A DNA stretch of 64,000 bases, taken from Reticulascus tulasneorum (Eukaryota; Ascomycota; Sordariomycetes; Glomerellales; Reticulascaceae). A program made the position numbers and the translations under genes. Shown in pieces: positions 36,652 to 47,100 of this stretch; positions within the stretch are counted from its first letter, which is position 1; each line of letters opens with the position of its first letter. The stretch covers positions 3,348,001 through 3,412,000 of the forward strand of contig LSAX01000006.1 of the NCBI GenBank assembly GCA_001557505.1. Direction: 5' to 3'. The notes under the pieces were generated by a model. The model was not told the DNA's origin. It made no database searches and saw only the letters and a list, made by a program, of their open reading frames with translations.

Positions 36652-36786
36652 CGGTTTGTTATTATGTAGGTACATTAATTTCAGTGAGGGCCCTTACTAA
36701 ATTGAAGTACCCATTAAAAAAGATACCTAATTAGGCTTAGGATATAAGGCCAATATTAGAACTGTATAGGGCCATTAACCGGACTC
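36652..36786 (-). repeat. Right terminal inverted repeat of the MULE
   Basis: Reverse complement of the left arm, with roughly one difference per eight to ten bases. Inner limit approximate. Confidence 0.82.
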
Positions 36787-36795
36787 GTTTTATTT

Positions 36796-37309
36796 GTAGA
36801 AATCTGTGGCGTCCATATTGGTGCCAAGGCAGCGCCCTGGCCTATGTATTTGCTGACTGAGCTCTACCGAGAGGAGAGAGCCTGTAACTTCGTTCTGCCT
36901 GGGGGCGCATTTGGAAGTCAACTTGCACCTCTTCAGTTGAAAATGAACTGGCGCATCTGAGAGTCTTGATTGCATGTGCTCGGAACTTCCTTCTCTTGAT
37001 CCGGGTACCTTATGTAAGCAATAAAGGGGGAGGGGATGCTCACGGCTACCATAAATTTGGAGTTGCGCGCTAATCCTTTAGCGGCAAGGCGGTAAATCAC
37101 CGCAGGACCCCTAATTTCAAATCTCACGATCTCCTGCATCGTCAACAACTTTTTACCTTCACGCCAGTTGCCAAATCCAAGGACCATTTCGATGCTCTCA
37201 TTCGCTTGAGCCCGACACCTGCCGCAACGGCGCGGCAGCTCAGTCTTTACAGTGTATATACGTCACTCATTTTCAGTTTTGCCACCCGATCTCCCACGCT
37301 CAAACAGCC
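36796..37309. other. Right flank of the transposon nest
   Basis: Ordinary-composition DNA and promoter of the next gene. A minus-strand ORF at 36933-37187 has no recognisable domain. Confidence 0.5.
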
Positions 37310-38080
37310 ATGCGCCATGTCATTCTCTTCTCACTGCTCGTCTCTGTCACACGCGCTTTCGCGGATGGAGACAGCGGAACGGTGTGGGTGACACCTCACG
37401 CGAGTTACTCCTCTTCTGTGGGCGTCCTGGGATGTAAGATCAACACGGATCGCGTTGCGTACTGGCCTAGCTCTATCGACTGCACCAACATTTGTGTTCG
37501 ATTGACCCACGAGGATCGGTCTGTCAAGCTACTCCGGATCGACCAGTCAGCCGGAGCGTACGATGTCAGTTATGACGCCTGGAATTTCCTCTACACGGGC
37601 TACTCCGTCGATGACAAGCCCACAGCTGGCGGGGCGGTTCCCATGGAGTTCGAAAACCTGGATGCGTCAGAGTGCAATGCCTTGATTCATACAGATGGCA
37701 ATAAGCTACCGCTCAGCGCTTCCAACAGTATGAATTTCCTGGCAAGTTGTCTTGCGCAGCCTGACAGCTGGGTTGCGAAGAACTACGTCTTGTACAATGT
37801 TCTTGACCCCATCTGCTCCTGGGGATATGACGAGAAATGCAAGCTTGATTGGCCGGCAGCGAATCAGGCGACGTGCCCACATGGCCTGGGCATTCCTAAT
37901 GTTTTGAAGGATGCCCCAGTTTACAATGCTCAGTATCCATCCGGTGAGAGGGTCTTGGCCTCGTCAGGACAGGTGACAACAGATGCGGCTGGGGAGTCTG
38001 CTGGCACAATTGGCCATTTAAACTGGCCAATGCTTTTGATTTTGGGATCGACCTCGGTATTTTACTTCTTCATGCACTAG
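37310..38080 (+). CDS. Secreted, probably GPI-anchored, cysteine-containing protein
   Basis: Single exon, 256 aa. The N-terminus MRHVILFSLLVSVTRAFA is a clear signal peptide. The mature part has eight cysteines (four likely disulfides) and a compact, aromatic-rich region with VGVLGCKINTDRVAYWP, RIDQSAGAYDVSYDAWN and LPLSASNSMNFLASCLAQP. The C-terminus ends in a hydrophobic tail (WPMLLILGSTSVFYFFMH) after a Ser/Gly-rich stretch, typical of GPI attachment. The pattern recalls fungal secreted proteins with a double-psi-barrel-like core, but I cannot assign it securely. Likely at the cell wall or plasma membrane surface. Function unknown. Confidence 0.85.
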   Translation: MRHVILFSLLVSVTRAFADGDSGTVWVTPHASYSSSVGVLGCKINTDRVAYWPSSIDCTNICVRLTHEDRSVKLLRIDQSAGAYDVSYDAWNFLYTGYSVDDKPTAGGAVPMEFENLDASECNALIHTDGNKLPLSASNSMNFLASCLAQPDSWVAKNYVLYNVLDPICSWGYDEKCKLDWPAANQATCPHGLGIPNVLKDAPVYNAQYPSGERVLASSGQVTTDAAGESAGTIGHLNWPMLLILGSTSVFYFFMH

Positions 38081-38510
38081 CTGTAGCACAAGGCTTTCGG
38101 ACTTTGGTGTATGTCTTGTTTACTGAAAACAACCAACATAGCTTGGCGGAGCTCTCAGACAAACATCTGCATGGTATCATAGCGCTGGGGGAGCGTTCAG
38201 GAACGCCATCCATCATAAGTGACTGGAAATTGAGACGAGAGGAAAGGGAAGGAGAGGAGGCGGAGGAACAGCGGAAGCATAATGGGTCACGACCAAAGAC
38301 GGCACCGAGTTCGCGAACAATATGTCGCATATTCAACTATCAGCCTAAGCTGAGTGCAGGCCCGGATAGGTAGTCTAAAAAGTTCCAAAACAAACATAAC
38401 AAGCCATCAAAATCCCAAAGACTGAAACTCCACAAAATGCAACCCCGATGTCCCTAATCCATGCCAATCCACCATGAGCCCGCTATGCCATCAACCCGCG
38501 AAATACCAAT
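38081..38510. other. Convergent intergenic region
   Basis: 3' regions of two converging genes; nothing else recognised. Confidence 0.5.
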
Positions 38511-39669
38511 TTACCAGCCAGTCGACCCTGGGAGCAGGTCATTGATGAAGATGAGTGCGGGACCGAACAATGTGGCAGCGCTAACATCGCCAGCCGATGC
38601 AAATTTGTTACCGGTCGTCAGAGCCGCGATGGTCATGCCCTTCATGATGGTGGCCTCGAATGGGAAGAATGCCTCGAAAGTAAGAATCGAGTGGTCGACC
38701 AGCTGAACGTTGGTGAGTTGCTGGGAGATAGGGACATTCTGCTGGTTGATGTAGGTAATGAACAGCCCTTCGCCAGTCTTATATTGCTCCCAGTTAGGAA
38801 TTTGCTTGAGATCGATGCTGTAGCTCAACTCCTGGTCCTTTGCCTCTGGGACACTCAGTAGGTTCAGCTTGCCGAAGGTCTTGAGCGGGATGAGAGCCTT
38901 GAGGTCCTGGGGGCATTCGACAATGAAATCTTGCAGGACCGTGAAGGAGAAGTCGCGGACAGATGTCGTCAAGAAAGGGTGGGGAGTCGGCTTACGGCCG
39001 AGGAATGTGCGGTAGAAACCCTCCTGCTCTCCCTCCTGGCCGATGACGGATCCGACGGCACGAACAGCGCCGTTGTCGTTGTTATTGGCGAAGACAAACT
39101 GGACGTCTTGGAGTGTTCCCAGAACGAGCTCAGTGAAGTCAGAGGCGAGATTGATAGCGCCCTTGAGATCGGTAGTGGGGAATTTGTACGTGCACGGCTG
39201 GATCGGTTCTCCGGTGAATTTGGTCAAAGCGTTGTTGACATTGATGGCATGGAGCTCCTCTTGCTGTAAGAATATTGTTAGTTACCCAAGGTAGCCAAAG
39301 TATGATCTGCATTGTATTAAAAGAAAAACGTACATTCTTGATTGTCTCGATGATTTCAATCAGAGCCTCCTTGCGAGGGACATCCCTGAAGCCCTCAACG
39401 TTGTGGGTAAGGTTATGGAGCAGCGAGGTGAAGAATGCGACCTCGAAGCTCTCGCCGACGGCGAGGAGCCTGAAGTTGGTAATGCCATCTGCACTGAGAG
39501 TTGGTGGCGGAGGACCATTGGGAATGGTACCATCCGCGGCCTGCTGGATAGCCTTAAGCTGGTCGGCGTTGGGGAAGGGGAAGCCATCGGCGGTAGGGAT
39601 GGAGAAAGGAGCGGCAGATGCGGCGGCAGCCAAGAGGCCAACGAGTGCAGAAACAGTGAATGAAACCAT
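38511..39669 (-). CDS. Secreted ferritin-like-domain protein (Rds1 / late sexual development type)
   Basis: Exons 39669-39334 and 39263-38511, intron 70 bases, phase 0, 362 aa. Signal peptide MVSFTVSALVGLLAAAASA. The ferritin-like four-helix region begins at about residue 65 with NFRLLAVGESFEVAFFTSLL and continues across the intron with KN|QEELHAINVNNAL. The E...EELHA helices carry the residues that would bind metal in true ferritins. Members are known as stress-response Rds1 or late-sexual-development (LsdA-like) proteins, upregulated under stress or in sexual structures; the biochemical role is not established. The stop lies just downstream of FINDLLPGSTGW. Complete and probably functional. 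Confidence 0.87.
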
Positions 39670-41992
39670 GATGAAATGCTAAAAACGGCTTGTGATGGAA
39701 GATTTTAATTGCTGAGCGAGACAAAAAAAATCAAGACAGACAAAGGAGACAAGGAAATAAGACAAAGGAAAAAAAGAAACAAGAAAGTTGAGACTAAATT
39801 GTTTGGTGAGCTGATGAATGATAATGATGAGAAGAGAACATTTTCAAACCACGGTGCAAACCTCTGGCTCTTTATCACCGTCTCGCTATCGAGTCCCTTG
39901 CGTGCTCGTCCAAAGAGATCACGGTATTTTGCTGACGGGAGAAGACCGTTCCGGAATTTGGCTTCTGAGAGCCTGTTGGCAGTTACTGCTCAGCCATCTC
40001 ACCAGGGCTTATCTGACTGGAGTGAGCCGGAATGCTGGGCAACGAGGGCTGAGCACGTGTGTCAGCCCGATTGAATGCTGTTTGCCGAGAGCTATCCGGA
40101 ACAAGCGCGTTTACATGGAAAAGTCCGCTTACTGTGGAAAGCAAGCAGGGTACGGGATATGGTCCCTGGCCCAGGTCCTCTGCTTATATGGCTTTGAGCC
40201 TCGGATTGGCGGCTTCCGTTCATCGACTTCGCCGTCGACATTCAATCGGGACTAAGCCGTGATCTTTTTTGCTCCGTCATTGGCTACAATCCCCCTTGCT
40301 CTGGACTTGTATGCTCCAATTTCTTGAACCGGTATTGGGCGGACTAGTGGGCCCGATTCCAATTACATGATTATAGCGAATGGTCGAATGAAGAAAGAGG
40401 TCAAAGGGTACAGTAAGAATGGCTGGCGGCTACCAATGGAGATGTAAGCGGGGGACCCATCCGTCATACGATTGCAGCATCGCCTGTCAAGTACCCCAGT
40501 GCTTCCTAAGCTTCTTCCTGCATTAGCGTGAGTTTATAATGCTCAATTGTGGGCATTCCTGTGCTATTTTCAGCTTGGTGCCAGTATTCTTTTACTAAAC
40601 AACCTACAGGAGGCGATACAGTCAATGTCCTTTGGTGAGGTCAGCGTACAGCTAATACTCAGATTCATAATAAGGCGGTGATAACTATTCCATATCTTAT
40701 TTTTGGTTATTAGGGCAGAACCTAGAAGCTTAAAGAATCGACTGTACAAGAACACTGGCAGACCCAAGTGTTCGCAGGCACAAACGTTAAAAGGAATCTT
40801 CTCTCACTCATGCACTTCGGTCCCCACAGCTCCAGCGCGGGTGAAGACGAATTGAATAGAAGCGACCGCAAGCTTCTTCCAAAGATCAAACTCTTCCCAG
40901 CTCCGCAGGAGATAGATCATGATGTAGCTCAGCGGAATACCGAACCGACCACTAATACGATACCGTTCCGCCCAGTCTTGCTCGCCGCATCTTCTGCGTC
41001 CACGAGGCTGATTACCTGTGAGAGCTGCCTTCAAGATGGATATGGCATATCTTTCCCCTCACTCTTGTCATGAAGTTCAGGATTGCATCCTCACTGACAA
41101 GATAGACTGCCGGGGTTCCAATCCCCTCCAACCCTGAAAGCTTCATTACCAGCGGATGGTTTGGGTTGGTTAGGCTAAAAGATGCACACAAGGAAGGAAT
41201 TTAGCTCCCCGATTTGCAGAGGCCGCGGGTTGTGCGAACATAATTAGTGGAGTCAGATAAATGCCCAAGATGTGATGCTATCAAACAATGCATCTGGTGC
41301 TATCTCCAATACCTGTCGATACCTGGAAAAGCGAGATAGAGGATCATGCTGTATTGATGCACGACAATCACTAATCCCGATACGATTCAAGGATGTCATG
41401 TTTGGAAGGAGCCACGGCATAGCACATGAACGCCAGACCTAACATCTCGCTACAGTGATCCCCCAGAGTTGTGAATGAGTCTCGCACCAACTATCGCCAT
41501 TGATAGAATTAAAACTTGAAGAACAGACAAGCGTGGCCTAAGCCATGTCGGTTGAAATAATAAAACCCCCGGCGCAGTCCCTCACAAGTTCGTCCGAATA
41601 TGATATCGAAATTTAGAGCACCGATACTACCACAAACAACAGTCAGTAGTATCCCTCATCTTGAAGCCCCGGGAAGCAGAATCAATAAGACTTGTCATCT
41701 ATTGAGAGTAAGAGAGTTCCACGTGTAACTGGATAAGGCTCGGCTTCAGCCCATATTTCTCTCCTGGACCAGATTGGCAAGCCCGCCATCTCTTAATTGG
41801 TGGCGCCATACGCATAGACGAGCAGGGGTCTTCACCCGTCCTCAAGCCCCTATACTCAGCCTCACCTGTTATCCCCGCAAACCATCTCCGTCTACTACCT
41901 TCAACTCATGTTTCTTAGGTGGTCCATCTCACGCGAACTTCTATCCATCGCCGACTATTAGCTCTCGACTTCACATCAGTTTCATTCACGAG
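39670..41992. other. Long intergenic region
   Basis: 2.3 kb between divergent genes. Small ORFs only, without domains. The HET frame is open upstream to 41774, but that extension looks like untranslated leader. Confidence 0.5.
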
Positions 41993-43861
41993 ATGGGCGA
42001 CGCCCAATCTTCCCGTTTTACTGGGTATAGATATGTGCCGATGGCAGACGCGGGAGTCAATATCCGTGTGCTGTCAGTCATGTCTGTTGACGATGGTCAT
42101 GTTAAAGTCTCCCTCCAAGAGCTTGCAGACTTTAGTCGACACAAGTACAACTGTCTCTCGTATAGTTGGGGTCCGGAGTTCCCCCAGCTGGTGATTGATT
42201 GCGATGGGCATCATTTGAACATTCGAAAGAATCTATACGATGCGATAACTCACCTCTGGATTGTTGGTCGAGAAAGTGTGTCTAATATTTGGATTGATGC
42301 CGTTTGCATCAACCAGGACGATGAGACGGAAAAAGGATCTCAGCTGCCCCAGATGCATAATATCTATGCCGGTGCTGAAGCTGTCCTGATATGGCTAGGC
42401 CGCGAGGATGATGAAACTGTTTTTAACAGGTTTGACGATGTCTCACAAAAACTGCGTAACCAGCTACGACGGAGTGAAGAAGGCAAAACAGTCTGGGACC
42501 AGATGCTGGAGCTGAATGATGGAGAAGTAGCCGACCGCGCGGACTTGCCACTGATCCACTCCATCAGCGCCGAAAGCTGGCTTGCTGTGCACAATCTCGT
42601 ATATCGAGAGTACTGGCGACGGCAATGGGTTTGGCAAGAAGTGCTTTCTGCTAAGATCGAGCCTGTCGTTATTTGTGGTCTCCACAAGATTTCTTGGGAA
42701 GACCTGCGACGTACGTCTCACGCGCTCATCATCTTCGGAATCACCACCATGATCCGCCAAGGTAAGCCGGCGGCCAGGCCAGAAGGCGTACAGCAAGGCA
42801 TGGTCACCATTAACCTCCCTCATCAACTCGGATGGTGGCGTGAACAGTACATGGAGCACGGATACACGTGGATGCGCCGTAAGTTCGGCAGGCTGGTCCT
42901 GCAGGGCAACCGCAACGCTTACCAGTGCTGGGATGAGCGGGACCGCATATTCGCGCACATGGGCATCTGCAAATACGACAAGCTTAGCGGGTGGGATTAT
43001 GAGCGGCCCTTTGCGGAGCTCTACACGCACTTTTGGGTCGAGATCATGAGCCGAGTCAAAGACGTCAATTTCATGACATTCATAGAGGATGCGAGCGCAA
43101 GAAATTCTCGACCCAGAATGAAAGCGGATGACCCTATGTCGTCGACGAAGAGTGATGCGGGTATCCCTTCCTGGGTTCCTGATCTACGAACAAGCTTGCA
43201 GCCAACCAGTCTCTGGGAATACTTCCAGCATGTCAAAGATTTCAATATATCTAAGGGCCTTCCGAAAAAGAATGAGCTGGATGGGGATGACATGATTGTT
43301 GACAAAGATGCTGGCCGACTAATCCTCCATGGCCACCTGTTCGACACGATAAGGGAGCTCGGCCAATCCGAATGTGAGATCATGGAAATTGTTCGTGTGA
43401 TCCTCGAGACCTCATTCCTGCCTTATAGTAGCCATGTGGATGCGATTGATGCAGTATGGGCCGCAATGGCAGTCTTCGCTGAGACAGATGTTGATCCAAC
43501 GTTTCCCATTCCCACTAAGTTGAAAGCATACGCCCAAAAATGGCTTCTCCATGGCACGAAATATTGGCAACCAGCAAATGAGCAAAGCCCACTTGTCCGT
43601 GTGGTCCAGGATCTGGACATCAATGGCATCCTTTCAGCTTCTGCAAACTTTGGACGGCAATCGGAGCCTGAAGTCGATGCACCGAGGCTCGAAGATGAAA
43701 GACTCAAGCAGGATTTCCATGCAATTGCAGCTATCAATTGGTCTATGCTCAAGCATAGACTATTCAGATCAAAACAAGGGTGGATTGGGAAAGGAGGCGA
43801 GTCTTTGGAGGCTGGCGATGAGATCTGGATTGTTCCAGGGGGGAGGTCGCGTTCATATTGA
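41993..43861 (+). CDS. HET-domain protein, C-terminus altered by a frameshift
   Basis: Heterokaryon-incompatibility (HET) domain protein, a class that triggers cell death on encounter of non-self in fungi. Single exon; start chosen at 41993 (MGDAQSSRF), 622 aa. HET signatures: YNCLSYSWG (residues 52-60), IWIDAVCINQDD (99-110), and YAGAEAVLIWLGRED shortly after. The central part has the usual WDERDRIFAHMG element. The frame ends just after GDEIWIVPGG, where HET proteins normally continue. In the +1-shifted frame, 43840-43980 encodes a plausible continuation with VGHAYIHGIMQGEA, the usual HET C-terminal block. The break falls in a run of six G (43838-43843). The protein therefore lacks about 45 C-terminal residues, or the run is misread in the assembly. 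Confidence 0.88.
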   Translation: MGDAQSSRFTGYRYVPMADAGVNIRVLSVMSVDDGHVKVSLQELADFSRHKYNCLSYSWGPEFPQLVIDCDGHHLNIRKNLYDAITHLWIVGRESVSNIWIDAVCINQDDETEKGSQLPQMHNIYAGAEAVLIWLGREDDETVFNRFDDVSQKLRNQLRRSEEGKTVWDQMLELNDGEVADRADLPLIHSISAESWLAVHNLVYREYWRRQWVWQEVLSAKIEPVVICGLHKISWEDLRRTSHALIIFGITTMIRQGKPAARPEGVQQGMVTINLPHQLGWWREQYMEHGYTWMRRKFGRLVLQGNRNAYQCWDERDRIFAHMGICKYDKLSGWDYERPFAELYTHFWVEIMSRVKDVNFMTFIEDASARNSRPRMKADDPMSSTKSDAGIPSWVPDLRTSLQPTSLWEYFQHVKDFNISKGLPKKNELDGDDMIVDKDAGRLILHGHLFDTIRELGQSECEIMEIVRVILETSFLPYSSHVDAIDAVWAAMAVFAETDVDPTFPIPTKLKAYAQKWLLHGTKYWQPANEQSPLVRVVQDLDINGILSASANFGRQSEPEVDAPRLEDERLKQDFHAIAAINWSMLKHRLFRSKQGWIGKGGESLEAGDEIWIVPGGRSRSY

Positions 43862-44186
43862 GGAAGCTGACAGAATGCACGCACAAATATGTTGGCCATG
43901 CCTACATTCATGGCATTATGCAAGGGGAGGCGTGTAGCAGATTTGAAAGTAAAGAGCCGGAAAAGATTGTACTGGCGTGAATTGGTTTGTAGAGACTTGA
44001 TTTGATAAGCACCATGTACCTATACGTCTGTACTCCCGACTAACGCCTGCCTACGTAGCATGACTGTCGTGGCGATTAGAAAACCTTTCAACTTTCAAGC
44101 ACTATTTAAGATTGAACCCCCTCCCCGGAATAGCGACGTGACGTATATCTGACGGCTATTTGCAAGGTGATTGACTCAAGATTGAC
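43862..44186. other. Convergent intergenic region
   Basis: The first 120 bases hold the out-of-frame HET C-terminal block; the rest is 3' flank. Confidence 0.5.
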
Positions 44187-47100
44187 TCAAGATCCATTTG
44201 AGCCCTTCGTATGCGCGGCCTTGTAGTTATAAGGCGGAGCACGGCCTCCATAGTATGGATCAAAAGTTAGGAGAGCGAAGCCTGGGTCTTCAGCAGCGAT
44301 TCCAGATGGCCAGCAGCGGTTCTCCTGCAAGCCGTCGTTTTGGGGCGGATTCCCTGAATGTCCCCATGACGAAATGGTGAACTCGGGTCGCGAGCTGACA
44401 GTAATGGCCGCCCTGGTCTTCTTTAGTTTCCCGCGATCCTCTACCCTCTTGTTAGCGGCAGGCGCGGCATCGACCTTGTCCCTGAAATCTCGGTCCGAGA
44501 GAGCCTTGACTGGGCCGTTGAAGCACGATCCCTTCCACATCTGGCCAGCCCTCTGGTTCTCCTTGTCGGGTATGTATCGCACCAGCTGGCCGCGGCTATT
44601 CTCCCCGGAGAAGATGTAGGCCGGGTCGTTTGGCCCTAGAAGATATGCCGGCGGATACTCGTCGCGGTCACACTTCTTATGCTCCCGGTTGTCCCGATTC
44701 TGCCAGCCCTTCCCGTTGTGCTGATTGGACCAGGATGATGTCGCCTTAGCGTCTAGCCGGTGTGCGGTCACGGCAGCCTCGGGGGGGCACGTCAGTGTCG
44801 CCCACTGCGGGTTGACTCGAATGGCCGAGCTGTAGTGGAAACAAGCTTGCGACCATTGCTGAAAGCAGGACTTTTGCACCTGAGTTGGGGCTGCATTTGC
44901 AGCATAGGCGATTGATGTGATGATCACTTCATTCGTCACTGTCCTATCTGCAACACAGGATCGCACCCGGATTGTGTTCTTGGCCGCACCAAGTCGCTGG
45001 GTCTGCTTAGACACCGGAATCTTACACCTCTTGGACCCCCCGCCGTTCCCAGGGCCTCCATTCCCAGAGCCATCCCGAGGCGTCGATTGATCTTTCGGGT
45101 TACCATCGTCGCCTTTCTTGCCGCTGCCTTTCCCGATGTTCTTTGGTGGCTTGAAGCTCGATACACCACCAGCAACGGCGCTAAGGATACCGAAGACGTT
45201 CTTGATATCCTCTGGGACTAGATCGGTGCCGCCGCATGGGCTCAGCCACCACGAAAAGGCACCCTCGGGATCTTCTTCTTCGGGGTATACATATGCAGCC
45301 ATTTGTGAGGCAGTTGTGAGCATGTCTGTCTCTTATGTCAGTCCTTGGAGGGAAGAATAAAAAGAGTGACATGTGTGGAGGAGGGATATATAGAAGGAGA
45401 CGTACCCAAGCCAGCATCAAGAGGTTTCCCAACTACGGGAATGAACTGAGCGCCTAAATCGAGAACGAATTTGAAGGATGACATGAGGATATAGCATCCA
45501 ATCTAGCAAGGTCAGTAAGATGGGATATCTTGGTGGGCTGACCCAAGGACGAACCTGAGCAATCATCGGCAATGCTTCGAGAATAGTATCGGCGATTTCG
45601 TTTATCGGCCAGTTGTCGCAGATACACTTTCCTGCGGTCGCGGCATAAGAGACCCCACTGGGCCTCTCCCATGGGATCGGCTGGTCAAGGGGCCAAAATC
45701 CCAGGCAGCCGTAGTTGGAGGTTCTACCCTCTTCTGCGGCCTCGTCTAGTGCGTCTTGACATACCTCTTTGCACATTTCTGCACTCAGGTCTCTGTTTGG
45801 TGGTTTGAAGAGGACGCATTTTTGCTCGTTTTGCCACCTGACATCTGTGTAATTGTAGTACTCATTCGGGTCAATCATTCCCGGTTCTTCGGCAGGAGTT
45901 GTTGTGCATACGTCTTCCGGGCAGTAGCCATGATTGCAGGCGAACTTGCAGAGGCGATTCAGGTCCACGTCAAACTCATCCCAGGCTATCACGTTGAGCC
46001 CGGGTGTCTCAGCCGGGAGATCCTCTATGAGACCTGTCGAGACACATGTGCACAGCGACTCCGGGCAGAATCCGAAGCCGCACGAAAACTCACAGAGGTC
46101 TCCCGAGTTAACTGAGTCATCTTGTCCCGAGATACACCCTTCCCCCGATTCGGGCCGATCTGGCGGAGACTCCATGTCATCTGACGTGAAAGACTGCAGG
46201 TCGACAGCCCAGTCGATGCTGCCTGCAAAATTCAGCCCCTTCCATTTGTTCCGTCGCTCGTCCTTGGCAGTAGGAGTCATATAGCTAACATAGTCCCCTA
46301 CAATAGGCCCTATTAGTATCATGGCCTAGTTGATATATCCCAGCTCAGGGGAAAGCTAACGCACCTTTGTATAACATGATATCAGAGTCTGAGGAGTCGT
46401 CGTGGAATAGCTGAGCACCTTCACTACGACCAATGATTTCGGTGAGCTCGGCATAGCCAAGGTAGCCACGTTCCTTGGTGCACCTTCCCGGACTCGCGTC
46501 CGATCGAGTTCTAGAGCCGGTGAAATCGCATAAAGGCCCCCAACAACCATCCTGTGCCATGCGGAAGGATCTTCCGTAGCTGGCTTCGCCAACAAAGATC
46601 TTGTTGTTGGGCACACCAGCTCTGGTAACTGTATGGTCAAGTCAGCCGAGGTATACGCAAGAGCTTGTGAGAGAGGGGCCGCTGCCATACTCATCGCCAG
46701 GGAATTGAGCGTCTCGGTCATGTTAACTAGTATGCACTGTTAGCAGAAAAGCTCCACGAATGACTCGCCTGGGGGCTGGCCGTCTCTCCTACCATGGCTT
46801 CGGATACATTTCCCCGATGGACACTTATCGAACGCGTTCACATTGCCATAATCCCACTGGCCGTGCAAGTCGTAGGTCATGTAGACGATATAATCAATGA
46901 CTGCAGCGATCCTGTCGATTGGGAATGCCTTCAGGTACCAGAACGACGCTGGCGCTGCAATTGATACCGACTTTTCAGGGCTAAGGTTCCTTTTCAGAAC
47001 AGTAAGAAAGCTGAGATAATCGGCCCCATCACTCTTTTGGCCGATTGGCTGGCCGTTGACGAAGATGTCCATTGCCTTTTATCGCTCGTCATTAGATCTG

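Larger units (their letters stand above)
27851..36786. mobile_element. Small Mutator-like (MULE) TIR element, split by a nested LTR retrotransposon
   Basis: Both ends begin GAGTCCGGTTAAT on opposite strands and form a terminal inverted repeat of roughly 135 bp (left 27851-27985, right 36652-36786) with scattered differences. Directly outside is a perfect 9-bp direct repeat GTTTTATTT (27842-27850 and 36787-36795). Long TIRs with a 9-bp duplication are the hallmark of Mutator-like elements. Subtracting the nested retrotransposon (28206-36576) and its duplicated 5 bp leaves about 560 bp, too short for a transposase, so this is a non-autonomous, MITE-like copy. Its arms are much less AT-mutated than the insert. 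An autonomous partner is not present in the window. Confidence 0.82.

Noticed and set aside
27851..36786. CRISPR-like or centromere-like reading of the very AT-rich block
   Set aside because: LTRs, target duplications and a reverse-transcriptase relic explain it as a RIP-mutated retrotransposon; no regular spacer repeats or satellite arrays.
36933..37187. Minus-strand ORF of 84 aa beside the transposon nest
   Set aside because: No recognised domain, overlaps the promoter of the next gene, and no splice partners seen.
41095..41145. B-box-like GGGGTTCCAATCCCC resembling a tRNA T-arm
   Set aside because: No matching acceptor, D-arm or anticodon stem can be drawn upstream; chance match.
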